64,000 nucleotides of DNA from Siphonodentalium dalli (GCA_032622095.1 CP136066.1:151358224-151422223); one strand, 5' to 3'. Shown: positions 34,430 through 47,457, counted from the first letter of the stretch. Numbers and translations are program-made. The notes: a model not told the origin generated them from the sequence alone.

Positions 34430-35877
34430 TATGGAATTGACATTTAATAAACCCAAAACGAAATTATAAAGTTCACAGACAAATATCTATATGCATATTA
34501 TTTAGTTTATCGATAATGTTTTTTGCTCAACCATTGATTTGGAGATCGAGATAATAAGTTTGAATATATTGACAATTGAAGTGAAATGTGACAATGATGT
34601 TGGATTAATTGTTAGATCATTAAACATTGGGAAACACAATCGTTGGTTCTGAAATGAAGTGTAATATTACTGAGTGGGCCACTTAACCTGCATGGGTGCT
34701 TTAATTCTATATATTATAAATGATCATTTAGAAATATATATAGTGCATAATATTGAGGTAAGTTGGTGCAGCATGCAGACATAATACTAATGGTGACTGT
34801 TAGTTAAGAGCAGTAAAATATACAGATTGTCCCAGGATCAATATGTTAATATATATTAGTGTACATTCATAATCTAAAATAAATTATCACCGAAACTCGA
34901 GAGCAGGACTAATTTTAAAGACATGTTATGTGTTTATTTAATTATTTGAAACTGATAGCTCACCTTTCGTCGATATGTTCACTTGAAGCTATAACCGCAT
35001 TATATATAGGCTTGTGCAAAATTAGAAAACGTATATAAAACTGATGCGATGTCATATGATGTGGATCGTTTTATACAGAAATGCACACGTGCATTAGTTA
35101 CGCAGTTAGTCGGTTCAAAACAACGAGGAGATTCTGCAAGCACCCGAACTCCACCTTCTGGTTTTAGAATCAGCGTGTGTGAATTTTAACCGCTTGTTTT
35201 GGTAGAGAAGAAATTTGCAGCCAGAATCGGGAGAAAATATAAGTTAAAATCGAAGCTGGTTGTTGTAGGGTTCGTGGTAACCGTGTCATGTGCACAACAT
35301 CAACTTTATAGTGGCGCTGAGTTGACCAGTGTTTCCACTCTCACAGTCTACCACGGATGGAAATTTAACCATTTCATGACGGGAGCTGCACTGGTGCAGC
35401 ATTAATGATCCTGTTCCAGTGCATTATCTTATATATGCGAGTCTCCCGGAGATTAAAATAGAGAAAATTAATAACTCATAATTAGGTGGCATGTATTTCA
35501 ATAGAACTATTTGATTTCTTCTAAACTGAATCAACATGTCGTTGAATCATTATGGAAATCACATAAACATAAAGTTAATATAGCGATCTATAATACATTC
35601 GCTGGTTTATTAGTTCAAATATATTCCCTTTTGGTATAGAACCTGAATTTTCTTTTCTTTTTTTAAACAAGGAAGTGTTATTTTTAAGTAATTGTCCAAA
35701 TTTGATTTAATATACTATCTTTTTAAAATAATCCAATACTTGCACGTAAAGAAAATAAGTGCTCCAGCTCTTCGACGGTTCAATAAATTTAAAGATGAAG
35801 CTTTAATTACAGGAGATTAAACTTCTGAAAAAGTTGCCATGGCCATCAATGCTGAAATTAGCCAAGTCCGCGCCACC
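34430..35877. other. MOK intron; relic of piggyBac-like family J
   Basis: CATTTCATGACGGGAGCTG...GTGCATTATCTTATATATGC (35370-35450) matches the element at 57098. Otherwise AT-rich with no exon. Confidence 0.45.
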
Positions 35878-35881
35878 TTAA

Positions 35882-37938
35882 AGATGCACTTTCATATTTG
35901 ACACCACAAAATACCGTACGTCTGTGCATCTTCTATATAAAAAATAGTTAAATGGGGCACATGACAGGGGGGGGGGTCTGCAAAAAAAATTCCGTATATA
36001 GGGCCGGGGTGTGTGGGTGGTCTAGGGGCGGAAAAAATGGTGCTTGTAATTTTTTTCAAAAATGGGTTTTTTTCAAACAATTTACAAGTACTGACCATGT
36101 AATGTTGTTTGTAAGCATGTTGTTTGTAAGCATGTACCATGATTGTTGGTATAGGGCTATATAGGCACCTAAAGTGACTCTTTAGCCTCAGATTTAGCAA
36201 CATTCTGGATTTCACAGTATCCCGGACCACTTCACAGTGGACCACCGTATTAACGTTCAGGAAACTTATGATCAACGGAAGAAATATTTAGTAACAAAAT
36301 TAATATATTACCCAGTTGTATACCTGAATAAAAGTAATAAAATAAAAAAAAATCTATCACAAATTGGATACTACATGGTGAATACTCAATGATGACTACT
36401 AGTAGATATCATTAACCTGATTGTTGCATAGCATGAAATTGAAAAGGGTATCTCATACATTTCTAATGTCTGAAATACTGTCTTGTTCAGCATGTAATCA
36501 AATTCATTCATTCTGGTTATTTCTCATCTTGAATGATTGCAAGTAATGTTAATTTGCAACAATTATCCCAAAAAAACTGAATTGGTTATGATGAATGACA
36601 TTACTGTTTACTGCTCAGACAATCCCAAATGAAGGTGACGCTATTCTCATTGAATTTCCGAACTTCATTTGGGAGCTTTACTGCCCAACAAGACGAAACT
36701 AAAATACTAATTGTATACTGTTATCACTTACAAATAGATGAACTGAAATAATATGATGCATTCAGATGCATTGAGAAATGACATTCAATTCTTCATTCTG
36801 GTCTATCACCATACCAAACCACATCAAAATTTGACAACCGACACTTAACTTATATTGCAAAAACTTTGTATAGACTGAATTTCATAAAGTCCCATAACTC
36901 TGGTAGGCATTGGTGGTCACAACCCGCGATATTATGCATATTCGTCCCCCATTTCTGGTCCGTCACCATGCCATAGAGCATCAAATATGACAACTGACTC
37001 TTGAGTTAAAATTCAAAATGTTTGGACGGACGGACGGCTTGAGACGTCAACTATATACCCGCCGACTAATATCGGGCAGTATAATAACCATATATCTATG
37101 AATACCTAACCAAAAACAATTCCCCTCCCCACCCCATCCAATTGGATAAGACTAAAGAGTTCTTTGATCATGCACATATAATTGTGGAACCCCTGACCTG
37201 TTTACCACTATTTACACTGGCATGTGTTCTCTGTCAGACACAACACACTCGATATATTAAGGCTATAATGGGGTCTAGGGCATTTTGTGACATATAGTGT
37301 ACTACACAATGCTTAATTAATATTGTTAGATACTGAAAACACCAGGAAACACATGGAAATACAGTATATTTTTCGTTTTTCTGATCTGTGTTTACCAATT
37401 AGTAAGGCAGTTAACACAGTTATTGAAGAACGGCTAAAAAAAACCTCTGAAATTTTGATAAAAACATGAGAAACGGGGGGTGGGTCCCCAAAATTTGGAG
37501 GAAAAAAATGGGGTGGTGGGTCCCTCGAGGTCGGAAAAAACTTTTTGGGCCCTATATGTGCAATTTTTTTCCAGACCCCACCCCCTGCACATGAGCACAT
37601 TAATGTGAGGCTTTGATGCCCAGATCTCCACTTCAATAAGGGGAAGTTTTAACAAATTTTGAATAATTGTGTCAAGCTATACAAAATTACACTGATCATC
37701 TCTCAAGAGCTTCCATGCTTCCGTCGCCCAAAAGTGGTTGATAATAAAGAGCTTTATCAATTGTGAGCTTTTATACTCCTTTTCAACGTAAAACTGATGG
37801 ATGTTTTTTTTGGTAAATTTTCGCGATCGTTGTGTGTGCCAAACGAATGATAGTGTGATTGCAAGTATTTTTGATATTTGAGTTGAATTTTACTTAGGAA
37901 ATTTAGAGTAATTGGGTGTCAAATATGACTGTGCATCT
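35882..37938. mobile_element. Family-E TTAA element, 2057 bp
   Basis: Inverted termini AGATGCACTTTCATATTTGA and its partner TCAAATATGACTGTGCATCT are flanked by TTAA on both sides (35878-35881, 37939-37942). The two ~24-bp termini differ at about two positions. The interior has G-rich blocks (GGGGGGGG...GGAAAAAAT near 35968 and its inverse-like partner near 37470-37590) and a GGACGGACGGACGG segment typical of dispersed invertebrate repeats. No transposase seen. It ends 30 bases before the donor of MOK exon 4. Confidence 0.82.
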
Positions 37939-37972
37939 TTAACAACATTTGTTGAGATAGCGTCCCACTTAC

Positions 37973-38051
37973 TTATGCATATGAACCACTGCTTTAAGCA
38001 GTTTGAACATGTATGATTTCACAGTTGCCTTTGAGATATTTGCCTTTCTCC
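37973..38051 (-). CDS. MOK: MOK kinase, helix E exon (recognised exon 4)
   Basis: Encodes RKANISKATVKSYMFKLLKA then VVHMHK, matching the MOK segment between hinge and catalytic loop (human has SEKKIMHYMYQLCKSLDHIH here). Borders are acceptor TTTTACAG and donor GTAAGT. The exon is wedged between family E on one side and a 521-bp inverted-repeat element on the other. Confidence 0.95.
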
Positions 38052-38115
38052 CTGTAAAATTTTAGAAATGTAAAACTGAAAAATATACAAAAACGATTAT
38101 AGCGAGACGATATAG

Positions 38116-38636
38116 ATCTTGCCATGAATCTCTACTCTGGCTAATGCCCGTAGAGATCATATTCCACTAGTACAAAACCTTGGAACTTTTTGAAGTTTTG
38201 ACAGGGAACCTTATACAGTCGAAAAAATAACGCGGGGAATATATATCTTAGTTATTATCTGTTCCTTTGTGATGTACTTCACTGTATAGGTGAAGATCCC
38301 AACTCTAAATTTCACGATTTAAGTGAATTTGTGAGCGATTTTGCTTTGCGTCGCTTGCAGCTATGGGAATTTTCATGGGTAATTAATTCAATCTTTATTT
38401 CGATATCGGCTCACACATGTCAGAGAAAAGCATTCAATTTTGAGTTGGGACATTCACATACAGTGAAGTACGTTATTAAGGAACAGATAATAACTAAGAA
38501 ATATATTCCCCGCATTATTTTTTCTACATTATATAAGGTTCCCTGTCAAAACTTCATACAGTTCCCAGGTTTTTTTATTGGTGGAATATGATATGCTATG
38601 AGCGTTAGCCAGTGTTGATATTCATGGCATGATCTA
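38116..38636. mobile_element. Inverted-repeat (foldback-type) element, 521 bp
   Basis: Nearly the whole element is palindromic: ATCTTGCCATGAAT, ATATTCCAC, GTTTTGACAGGGAACCTTAT, CGGGGAATATAT and AACAGATAATAACTAAG blocks recur inverted between 38116-38310 and 38415-38636. CGAGACGATATAG (38103-38115) and CGAGACAATATAG (38637-38649) flank it, which may be an unusually long 13-bp target duplication with one mismatch. Confidence 0.8.
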
Positions 38637-39393
38637 CGAGACAATATAGAGAGTTTTAGATTGAAAAGTTTCAACTTCGCCCGTCAAACATCTGCACCGT
38701 CATATATACCTTTCCATGCGGTGCGGTGGAATGTTGTGTCCAATGTAACGTACCTCAACAATAGCTTTTTGATAAACTCCGCATAACATCGAGCTGGTCT
38801 CGTTGACAACCAACGAAACCGCAGTAGAATGTTACCCGGACTTCGTTTGAAATGGAACATACATGTAGCTCTCTGACTACTGGATAATATATATGTTCCG
38901 ATACTTCATCGGACAATTTCCTACTAGTTTGATCTGATCCGACCAACGCAGAATTAATTGTAAGTTGTAACCGGCATAAATGTGTAATAATAACAAAATC
39001 ATGTATGGAAAGCTTATATCGAATGGACGACAGAACTCTGTCTTCCAGTTTGGTTCGATACTGAATTTTGCATGACAGTGAATACCGTTCAATGACAACG
39101 ATGACGTATGTTACAACAGTAATAGCATTCGTTTAGACACATAATTATTGGCCACCCACTTACGAGAAATATCCCACATTAATTGTCTCAAATCGATCAC
39201 CTACTTGAAAGGCCAAATGCTGGGGAAGGCTTTTGTTATTAATTGGTCATTGTTGAATCTGTGGAATCTGACATTCCTCTATCTAAACACATTTATAATC
39301 TCCTAAGATAAGTTGTTCTAAATATATAACATTCATTAAGTCAATATTCAGCGGGGGGGTGGAAATATTTCTTAGACTTAATTTCATGTCTGC

Positions 39394-39720
39394 GTCGACG
39401 ATCAAAACTGCAAATAGTGTGTCTGTCATTTTCAGAATGAGGTCCCCAGAGGGAGAATTTAGTAACGCTATCCCGCACGGCGAGCTAGCATACCAAATTC
39501 ACCCTCTGTGAACCTCATTCTGCTTAGTCACCAACTACTAGAACTATATATGATCAGATTGAAGTTCCCCATTGAAATTGGTGATGTTCACCCATCCACA
39601 TGTTAGGGGATATAGAGACTTCCCAGAAGGGAAAAAGTACTTTAATTTTAGACTAAATTCACCCTCTGGGAACCTCATTCTGCAAATGACAGACACACTA
39701 TTTGCAGGCTTGTCGACGAT
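39394..39720. repeat. Inverted repeat element with ~70-bp arms
   Basis: GTCGACGAT, GCAAATAGTGTGTCTGTCAT and CAGAATGAGG at the left are mirrored at 39652-39720. An internal partial copy (CCTCTGTGAACCTCATTCTGC) lies near 39500. No coding capacity. Confidence 0.72.
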
Positions 39721-39840
39721 TAGTTTGTCCAGGCATACTCATTTGTTACCAAAACTGCAAGCTCTATCACGGTCGATATCCTCTTATGGATTTAACCGGT
39801 GAGCCGATTGACCGGAAGATATTGACCAACAGCATCGGAA

Positions 39841-39905
39841 TAATTAGGTGGGACCCACCCGCCCCCCCCCCCCGACCTTAGGTGGGACCCACCCGCCCCC
39901 CGACC
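39841..39905. repeat. 30-bp duplication ending in a C run
   Basis: TTAGGTGGGACCCACCCGCC occurs twice, followed by C runs of different length and CGACC. Confidence 0.75.
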
Positions 39906-40985
39906 GCATCCGGAAACAATTCCTGATGATTTAGAGGTCATTGTTACAGTTTCTGAGCTAAATTTTTTTTTACATTTTGTTCACAAAACCGATTCTATAT
40001 ATAAACTCACTAATGTCTCGTAAAGGGGGTGATATAAAACATAGATAAACAGAAATATATGGATGAACTGAGCATATATATATATATATCCTCCATCTTC
40101 TGCATGTTCACAGAGTGGCATTAAACCGCAAATAAACATGCGCAGAAAAGAAATGGTGCGCTTTAGTTTTTTCATTACATCTACTGTATGTTGGTAAATT
40201 GTCTGCGAATTATATTGAACGTTCGCTGACATGTATGTATATATCTGTTCAAAAATGCTGGGCCGTGTTTACATGATTTTAATAATGCAACACAATAACA
40301 CCAATTAGTTATACTTGATTTCACAGGCACGTCACGGAATCTAATTGAGCAGCCACACGAACGGAATTAATATTTAATGGCTACCTAAATAGATACTGCC
40401 GTTGTTAATAACCACTAACAAAACAATCCAAGCAATGTCAATATAGTTATATAGATCCATACGAGAAGCGTGTTCATAATGGTTACAAGGGGCTTATGAT
40501 TTAGCAAACTGAAAGACTGAGTTATGTCCCTTGTTACGCTGGCCTGATCGCTGCAACAACGCACACAGAATGTTAGGAAATCACTAAAAAAAATTTTTTT
40601 AAATCTATTGTCGGTTACAATTCAATCTGCATTATTCTGAGAAACCAAATTGACCATAATCATTTGAAAATTCCACATCACTTTAAAACGATAATGTCTT
40701 TTATAACACCAGGCAGCAAAGTTAGTTATCTTAATGATGTTTTGAATTTTGTATTTGAAATACGATCTTCGTTCGTTCGAGACTGTACATAACCTATTAT
40801 ATGACTTATATCCACGAGAACATGTAAAGGAACTGATACGATTGTTCCCCTTCGTTTTTCAACCAAGACACATCACGATTAACATATACTGACAATATTC
40901 ACATCGAATCCCGGCCGGGTACTCATTTAACCGGCGAGTCCCCGCGACAAATGATGTTTGTCAAAGGCAACCAACGCTCGGCGTT
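39906..40985. other. MOK intron, no gene seen
   Basis: Unique-looking AT-rich sequence. Confidence 0.4.
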
Positions 40986-41085
40986 CCATGGCATGCAGCG
41001 ATCGGGGTTCGAATCCATGACGTGTTCACACCACGGTATTATGAGTCGAGCACGTTAACCACCGCGCGCTATTATCGCTGTCACA
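40985..41085. repeat. tRNA-like relic (possible SINE head)
   Basis: GGGGTTCGAATCC reads like a tRNA T-arm/B box on the + strand. The opposite strand shows GGTGGTTAACGTGCTCGACT, a typical A-box-like string of tRNA-derived SINEs. No complete cloverleaf could be drawn. Confidence 0.35.
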
Positions 41086-41273
41086 TTGCGTTGTCATTCT
41101 GCTTCACGAAATCTATATTTCAAATAGTGGACATCATTGTTCAACTGGGCGATAAATACATTCATTTGAGTGAGGAAATGTTTATTTTTTTTAAACCAAT
41201 GCTCCGATGTCGGTGACACCCTCCGGATCGATGATACAGGGTTTACGGAGGTGATAATCGCGGTTGTAATTAA

Positions 41274-41753
41274 AGGTACTCAATCCGAACAGAGGGTCCC
41301 CATCTCAACAGATTCCAACAACAACAATCCGATCAGAGGGTCCTATATTACTATTTCTTTGGCTTTGGTGGTAAAAAATATTTGATTCGAGTCGAGGAAC
41401 CCATCAAACAAAGCTCAGAGTTATTAGATATTGATTTTTTAAATTTGTTATTTGCTCGAGATGAGTACTAATAATTGCCGTCAATTTCGTAACCTGCTCG
41501 AGATGTGTACACCAAAACACTATTCAAACAGACAAGGATGGATAACTCTAAAATCAAGTGGTAATAATAACGCAATTTTGACTGTCTTCTGGGTCAGAAA
41601 GTATTCCCGATAATTAATAATAATAGATTTCTAAAATCGATATCTAACAAATCTGAGCTTTGATGGGTGACTTCCTCGACTCGAATCAAATATTTTTGAC
41701 CCCCGAAGCCATTGAAATAGTAATTGAGAGGAGTTTTATCGGATTGAGTACCT
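41274..41753. mobile_element. Family-A TTAA MITE, copy at 41 kb (480 bp)
   Basis: Same termini and length as the copy at 23114, same orientation, flanked by TTAA (41270-41273, 41754-41757). It differs from that copy at only a small number of positions, so both moved recently. Confidence 0.93.
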
Positions 41754-41759
41754 TTAATT

Positions 41760-42585
41760 ATTGATATAACTAAATACGTAATACATAGAGGAACGACGCC
41801 TCATACATGACACAGCCTGTTGACGAGCAGAGTGGGTAGCTCTTTACGGTTTGTTAGGATAGTCACTTAGCAGTAACAAAAGGGAGACTCGAAAGTGGGT
41901 TTTAAATAGCTGTACAACATTGACACATGATGATTTTTCCAGTAAATTAACCTAACCGTAGGAAATGGTTTGCCAAGAAGTGTTCGTTTGTTGGCACACT
42001 ATATACACAACCCTGTCTCACGTATCCGTTTCATCAGCCGAATGTCTGAACAAGACTTAGTATCGAATCTCACGTTTTACCAGGAAAGCATTCCAATGGC
42101 CGTAATCTCTGGTGCGCTATATTATATATATACATGTATATAGTGTATACATGTACGGTGCCGTTTGAAAAACTAAAGTTGCCTCACATTTTTCCGATGG
42201 TATCTTTTTTTATTCGACTTATGCATGCACAGCTGACTGTGGAGTCATGCTCGAAGTCAATCAGTCATCGAAAAATTATCTCTGTCACTATAGTGACGTT
42301 TCGGCAGACGATTCGGGTATTGTCTCGGACGAAATCATAGAAGAATTTTCTGCATTAAGAAGAAGCAAGAAGAAGGATTAAAGGCAATGCGATGAAAGCG
42401 TTTGATGAGTAATGCCTTTTTACAACTTGGCTAGGAGACACGAACGACCCATTAACTTTCGATTTTGGTAAAAAATTATAAAAATACTCCATGATGTTTT
42501 ATATTTCACTTCCATCTTTGAAATCTCATGTGATGAAAAAAACTTATTATTTTAGAATTGAAAACTGTTTCACTTTAACACCTCA
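41760..42585. other. MOK intron, no gene seen
   Basis: No exon, no bounded element recognised. Confidence 0.4.
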
Positions 42586-42587
42586 TA

Positions 42588-42933
42588 GGGCTGAAGGGGT
42601 TATTGTGGCCACATTTTGGTGCGTTGGGTACACAGCTTTGGGAATAGGTGTTTTGGGTACCCAGCTTAGCCTTTGTGGTGGTACGTTATATACGTCGTAA
42701 ATCATAAGTTATAACACCGAGAAAAAGCAATTATTAATTAGTCAGAAATATCAATGTTAAAGATGATTACATATGCTCCATTTATAATTGATAGCATGCG
42801 ATATATTTCTTCAACATTTATGTGCTCAAATCAATACAAAGGTCAAGCTTGGTATACCCAAAACACCTTCACATAAAGCTGCAGCATGGGTACCCAGCAC
42901 ACCAAAAGGTGCCGACAATGACCCATTCAGCCC
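42588..42933. mobile_element. TA-flanked inverted-repeat element, GGGCTGAAGGGG termini
   Basis: GGGCTGAAGGGGTTATTGTG at the left is mirrored by CAATGACCCATTCAGCCC at the right; inner repeats TTTTGGTG and GGGTACCCAGC also pair. TA lies on both sides (42586-42587, 42934-42935). It resembles the element at 24969. It may be a Tc1/mariner-type MITE by its TA duplication. Confidence 0.7.
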
Positions 42934-43298
42934 TACTATAGGTGTATATACTATAGTATATATACAGTTAACACGCGGCTTTATGTTGATAAGAAAGGAT
43001 TGTTTATGGAATGATGGTAATTGGTTCCTGCTACAAGAGAAATGCTGTTTCATTGTCGTATTGAGTAATTGATTTGTGTTTCAAAAGTTTGTCTTTTTTT
43101 ATAATTTGCTAATGCATAGTTAAATGTCAAATGTACATACCAACACAAATGACTCACTGTTATAAGCTATAAATCAATTTAAAAGTTGCAAAAATATTTT
43201 CATGGTTCAATATAGAATTTTCTACAGGAAAAAAACCGCTAACCAAGTGTTTACAAAAAGGCATAATTTGCAGATAGAATTGTTTAGCAGAAGACACA

Positions 43299-43306
43299 CA
43301 GGCTAC
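43299..43306. repeat. Target-site duplication of the foldback element (left)
   Basis: CAGGCTAC, identical to 48428-48435. Confidence 0.9.
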
Positions 43307-43901
43307 GGGACATGACAATCTGCGGGATGGGATGGGATATGGGACAAAACGACAATCTGCGGGACAGAATTTCAAATTGCGTGGGACGGCCGATATCTCG
43401 AGGAATACAGGGCGTAGAGGGCTCATTTTGGTGTCTAACGAAAGGCCCACATTCGCCCTATCCACACATATTAACCACGCCACTGACCGGACACCAGAAG
43501 TTGCATTATTTGATCGACAACTGACCTAACATGGGGAGGAATTTGGGATAGCATGACAATCTGCGGGACAGGATTTTCAAATTGCGTGGGACGGCCGATA
43601 TCTCGAGGAATACAGCGCGTAGAGGGCTCCTTTTGGTGTCTCACGAAAGGTCCACATTCGCCCTATCCATACATATTAACCCCGTCACTGACCGGACACC
43701 GGAAGTTACATTATTCGGGGGACAACTGACCTAACATAAAATGCCACAAACACGAAAAACTGCGTTCGACATTAATGTTTAGAATTTAGATTTCTCGATG
43801 AATACGCTAGCAAACAACACGTATTGGGTATCAAATAACGCAGTGGAATACTGTGCATTCGTTTTTAGCTACAATATGGCTGTTTTAGTGCGAATATTGT
43901 A

Positions 43902-44204
43902 ATGGCGAACACGCAAACACGCGCCGATGAAACAGCTAAAAATAGACTCGATGTTTACAATTACAGGATCGATTTCAGCTGGTATATTCAGTATAATGGG
44001 ACGTATGGTATATCAAAATGTAGGATTAGACACAGGGAATGTATTTTTTTTAAATGGGTCCCACCAGGCGGTGAAATTGTTGCAGAATTTCGCTCCAAGA
44101 TATTCTCACTTATTTTTATTTCAGTTGTGACTAAAAGCCCAGATGCCGGAGCCCAGCGACTAAAAGCCAAGTTACAAAATAGATCAACTGGTTTGAACGA
44201 ATGA
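43902..44204 (+). CDS. 100-codon frame in left arm of the foldback element
   Basis: Starts MANTQTRADETAKNRLDVYN, ends RLKAKLQNRSTGLNE. A full-length counterpart of the same 100 codons lies in the right arm on the opposite strand, with 11 residue differences and no frameshift. No domain recognised. The differences I compared are mostly amino-acid changing, so neutral drift of two young arms is as likely as selection on a protein. Confidence 0.3.
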   Translation: MANTQTRADETAKNRLDVYNYRIDFSWYIQYNGTYGISKCRIRHRECIFFKWVPPGGEIVAEFRSKIFSLIFISVVTKSPDAGAQRLKAKLQNRSTGLNE

Positions 44205-44293
44205 ATATGTCAATGGTAAGACTATTCAAAAGAATATTGAAATCAAATAGTGTTTATAGATTTAAAAACTTATGTGTCCGCCATTCATATGCG

Positions 44294-44484
44294 GTGGAGG
44301 TTCTCATATTATCTGCCAGTCATACGCGGGGGAGGTTCTCATATGAACATATTATCTGCCGGTCATACGCGGTGGAGGTTCATATTATCCACCGGTCATA
44401 CGCGAGGGAGGTTCTCATATTATCCTCTGGTCATACGTTGGGGAGGTCCTCATATGAACATATTATCCGCCGGTCATATCCTCC
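44294..44484 (-). repeat. Short satellite block, inverted orientation
   Basis: Monomers of the satellite in reverse orientation (ATTATCCGCCGGTCATACGC) at the inner end of the left arm. They meet the main array head-on at about 44484-44490, the symmetry centre of the foldback. Confidence 0.9.
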
Positions 44485-44489
44485 CTCGG

Positions 44490-47457
44490 GTGTGACCGGT
44501 GGATAATATGAGAACCTCCCTCGCATATGACCGGTGGATAATATGTTCATATGAGAAACTCCACCGCGTATGACCGGTGGATAATATGAACCTCCACCGC
44601 GTATGACCGGCAGATAATATGTTCATATCAGAACCTCCCCCACCTATGACCGAAGGATAATATGAGAACTTCCCTCGCGTATGACCGGCGGATAATATGA
44701 ACCTCCACCGCGTATGACCGGCGGATAATATGTTCATATGAGAACCTCCCCAACGTATGACCGGAGGATAATATAAGAACCTCCCTCGCGTATAACCGGT
44801 GGATAATATGAGAACCTCCCTCGCATATGACCGGCGGATAATATGAACCTCCACCGTGTATGACCGGCGGATAATATGTTCATATGAGAACCTCCCCAAC
44901 GTATGAACGGAGGATAATATAAGAACCTCCCTCGCGTATGACAGGTGGATAATATGAGAACCTCCCTCGCGCATGACCGGCAGATAATATGAACCTCCAC
45001 CGCATATGACCGGCGGATAATATGTTCATATCAGAACCTCACCCACATATGATCGGAGGATAATATGAGAACTTCCCTCGCGTATGATCGGCGGATAATT
45101 TAACCTCCACCGCGTATGACCGGCGGATAATATGTTCATATGAGAACCTCCCCAACGTATGACCGGAGGATAATATAAGAACCTCCCTCGCGTATGACCG
45201 GTGGATAATATGAGAACCTCCCTCGCATATGACCGGCGGATAATATGAACCTCCACCGCGTATGACCGGCGGATAATATGTTCATATGAGAACCTCCCCA
45301 ACGTATGACCGGAGGATAATATAAGAACCTCCCTCGCGTATGACCGGTGGATAATATGAGAACCTCCCTCGCGCATGACTGGCGGATAATATGAACCTCC
45401 ACCGCGTATGAACGGCGGATAATATGTTCATATCAGAACCTCACCCAGATATGATCGGAGGATAATATGAGAACTTCCCTCGCGTATGACCGGAGGATAA
45501 TATGAACCTCCACCGCATATGACCGGCGGATAATATGTTCATATGAGAACTTCCACCGTGTATGACCGGTGGTTAATATGAACCTCCACTGCGTATGACC
45601 GGCGAATAATATGTTCATATGAGAACCTCCCCAATGTATGACCGGAGGATAATATGAGAACCTCCTTCACGTATGACCGGCGGATAATATGAACCTCCAC
45701 CGCGTATGAACGGCGGATAATATGTTCATATGAGAACCTCCCCAACGTATGACCGGAGGATAATATAAGAACCTCCCTCGCGTATGATCGGTGGATAATA
45801 TGAGAACCTCCCTCGCATATGACCGGCGGATAATATGAACCTCCACCGTGTATGACCGGCGGATAATATGTTCATATGAGAACCTCCCCAACGTATGACC
45901 AGAGGATAATATAAGAACCTCCCTAGCGTATGACCGGTGGATGATATGAGAACCTCCCTCGCATATGACCGGCAGATAATATGAACCTCCACCGTGTATG
46001 ACCGGCGGATAATATGTTCATATGAGAACCTCCCCAACGTATGACCGGAGGATAATATAAGAACCTCCCTCGCGTATGACCGGTGGATAATATGAGAACC
46101 TCCCTCGCGCATGACCGGCGGATAATATGAACCTCCACCGCATATGACCGGCGGATAATATGTTCATATGAGAACTTCCACCGTGTATGACCGGTGGATA
46201 ATATGAACCTCCACTGCGTATGACCGGCGAATAATATGTTCATATGAGAACCTCCCCAATGTATGACCGGAGGATAATATAAGAACCTCCCTCGCGTATG
46301 ACCGGCGGATAATATGAACCTCCACCGCGTATGACCGGCGGATAATATGTTCATATGAGAACCTCCCCAACGTATGACCGGAGGATAATATAAGAACCTC
46401 CCTCGCTTATGACCGGTGGATAATATGAGAACCTCCCTCGCATATGACCGGCGGATAATATGAACCTCCACCGCGTATGACTGGCGGATAATATGTTCAT
46501 ATGAGAACCTCCCCAAAGTATGACCGGAGGATAATATAAGAACCTCCCTCGCGTATGACCGGTGGATAATATGAGAACCTCCCTCGCGCATGACCGGCGG
46601 ATAATATGAACCTCCACCGCGTATGACCGGCGGATAATATGTTCATATCAGAACCTCACCCACATATGATCGGAGGATACTATGAGAACTTCCCTCGCTT
46701 ATGACCGGCGGATAATATGAACCTCCATCGCGTATGACCGGTGGATAATATGTTCATATGAGAACCTCCACCGTGTATGACAAGTGGATAATATGAACCT
46801 CCACCCTGTATGACCGGTGAATAATATGTTCATATCAGAACCTCCCCCATGTATGACCGGAGGATAATATGAGAACCTCCCTCGCATATGACCGGCGGAT
46901 AACATGAACCTCCACCGCGTATGACCGGCGAATAATATGTTCATATCAGAACCTCCCCCACGTATGACCGGAGGATAATATGAGAACCTCCCTCGCGTAT
47001 GACCGGCGGATAATATGAACCTCCACCGCGTATGACCGGCAGATAATATGTTCATATAAGAACCTCCCCTATGTATGACCGGATGATAATATGAGAACCT
47101 CCCTCACGTATAACCGGTGGATAATATGAGAACCTCCCTCGCGTTTGACCGACAGTTAATATGTTCATATGAGAACCTCCCCATCGTATGACCAGATAAT
47201 AATATGAGAACCTCCCTCGCGTATGACCGGTGGATAATATGAACCTCCACCGCATATGACCGGCAGATAATATGTTCATATCAGAACCTCCCCCGCATAT
47301 GACCGGAGGATAATAAGAAAACTTCCATCGCGTATGACCGGCGGATAATATGAACCTCCACCGTGTATGACCGGCAGATAATATGTTCATATGAGAACCT
47401 CCCCCGCGTATTACTGGGAGATAATATGAGAACTTCACCGCATATATGAATGGCGGA
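44490..47457 (+). repeat. 3-kb satellite array with higher-order repeat
   Basis: Monomers of 33-43 bp share TATGACCGG and GGATAATAT. Two kinds dominate: a ~35-bp form (GAACCTCCCTCGCGTATGAC...) and a 43-bp form carrying an extra ATGTTCATAT. Four monomers (CCCCAACG, CCCTCGCG, CCCTCGCA and CCACCG types) form a recurrent block of about 146 bp. I estimate 70-80 monomers. Long open frames read through the array on both strands are artefacts of the repeat. Confidence 0.95.

Noticed and set aside
45923-46591. 222-codon - strand open frame and a dozen similar ones in the 44.2-47.5 kb array
   Set aside because: They are frames through a short satellite; peptides are simple repeats (RSYAREVLIL, GHTRGRF) that rotate frame with monomer length.
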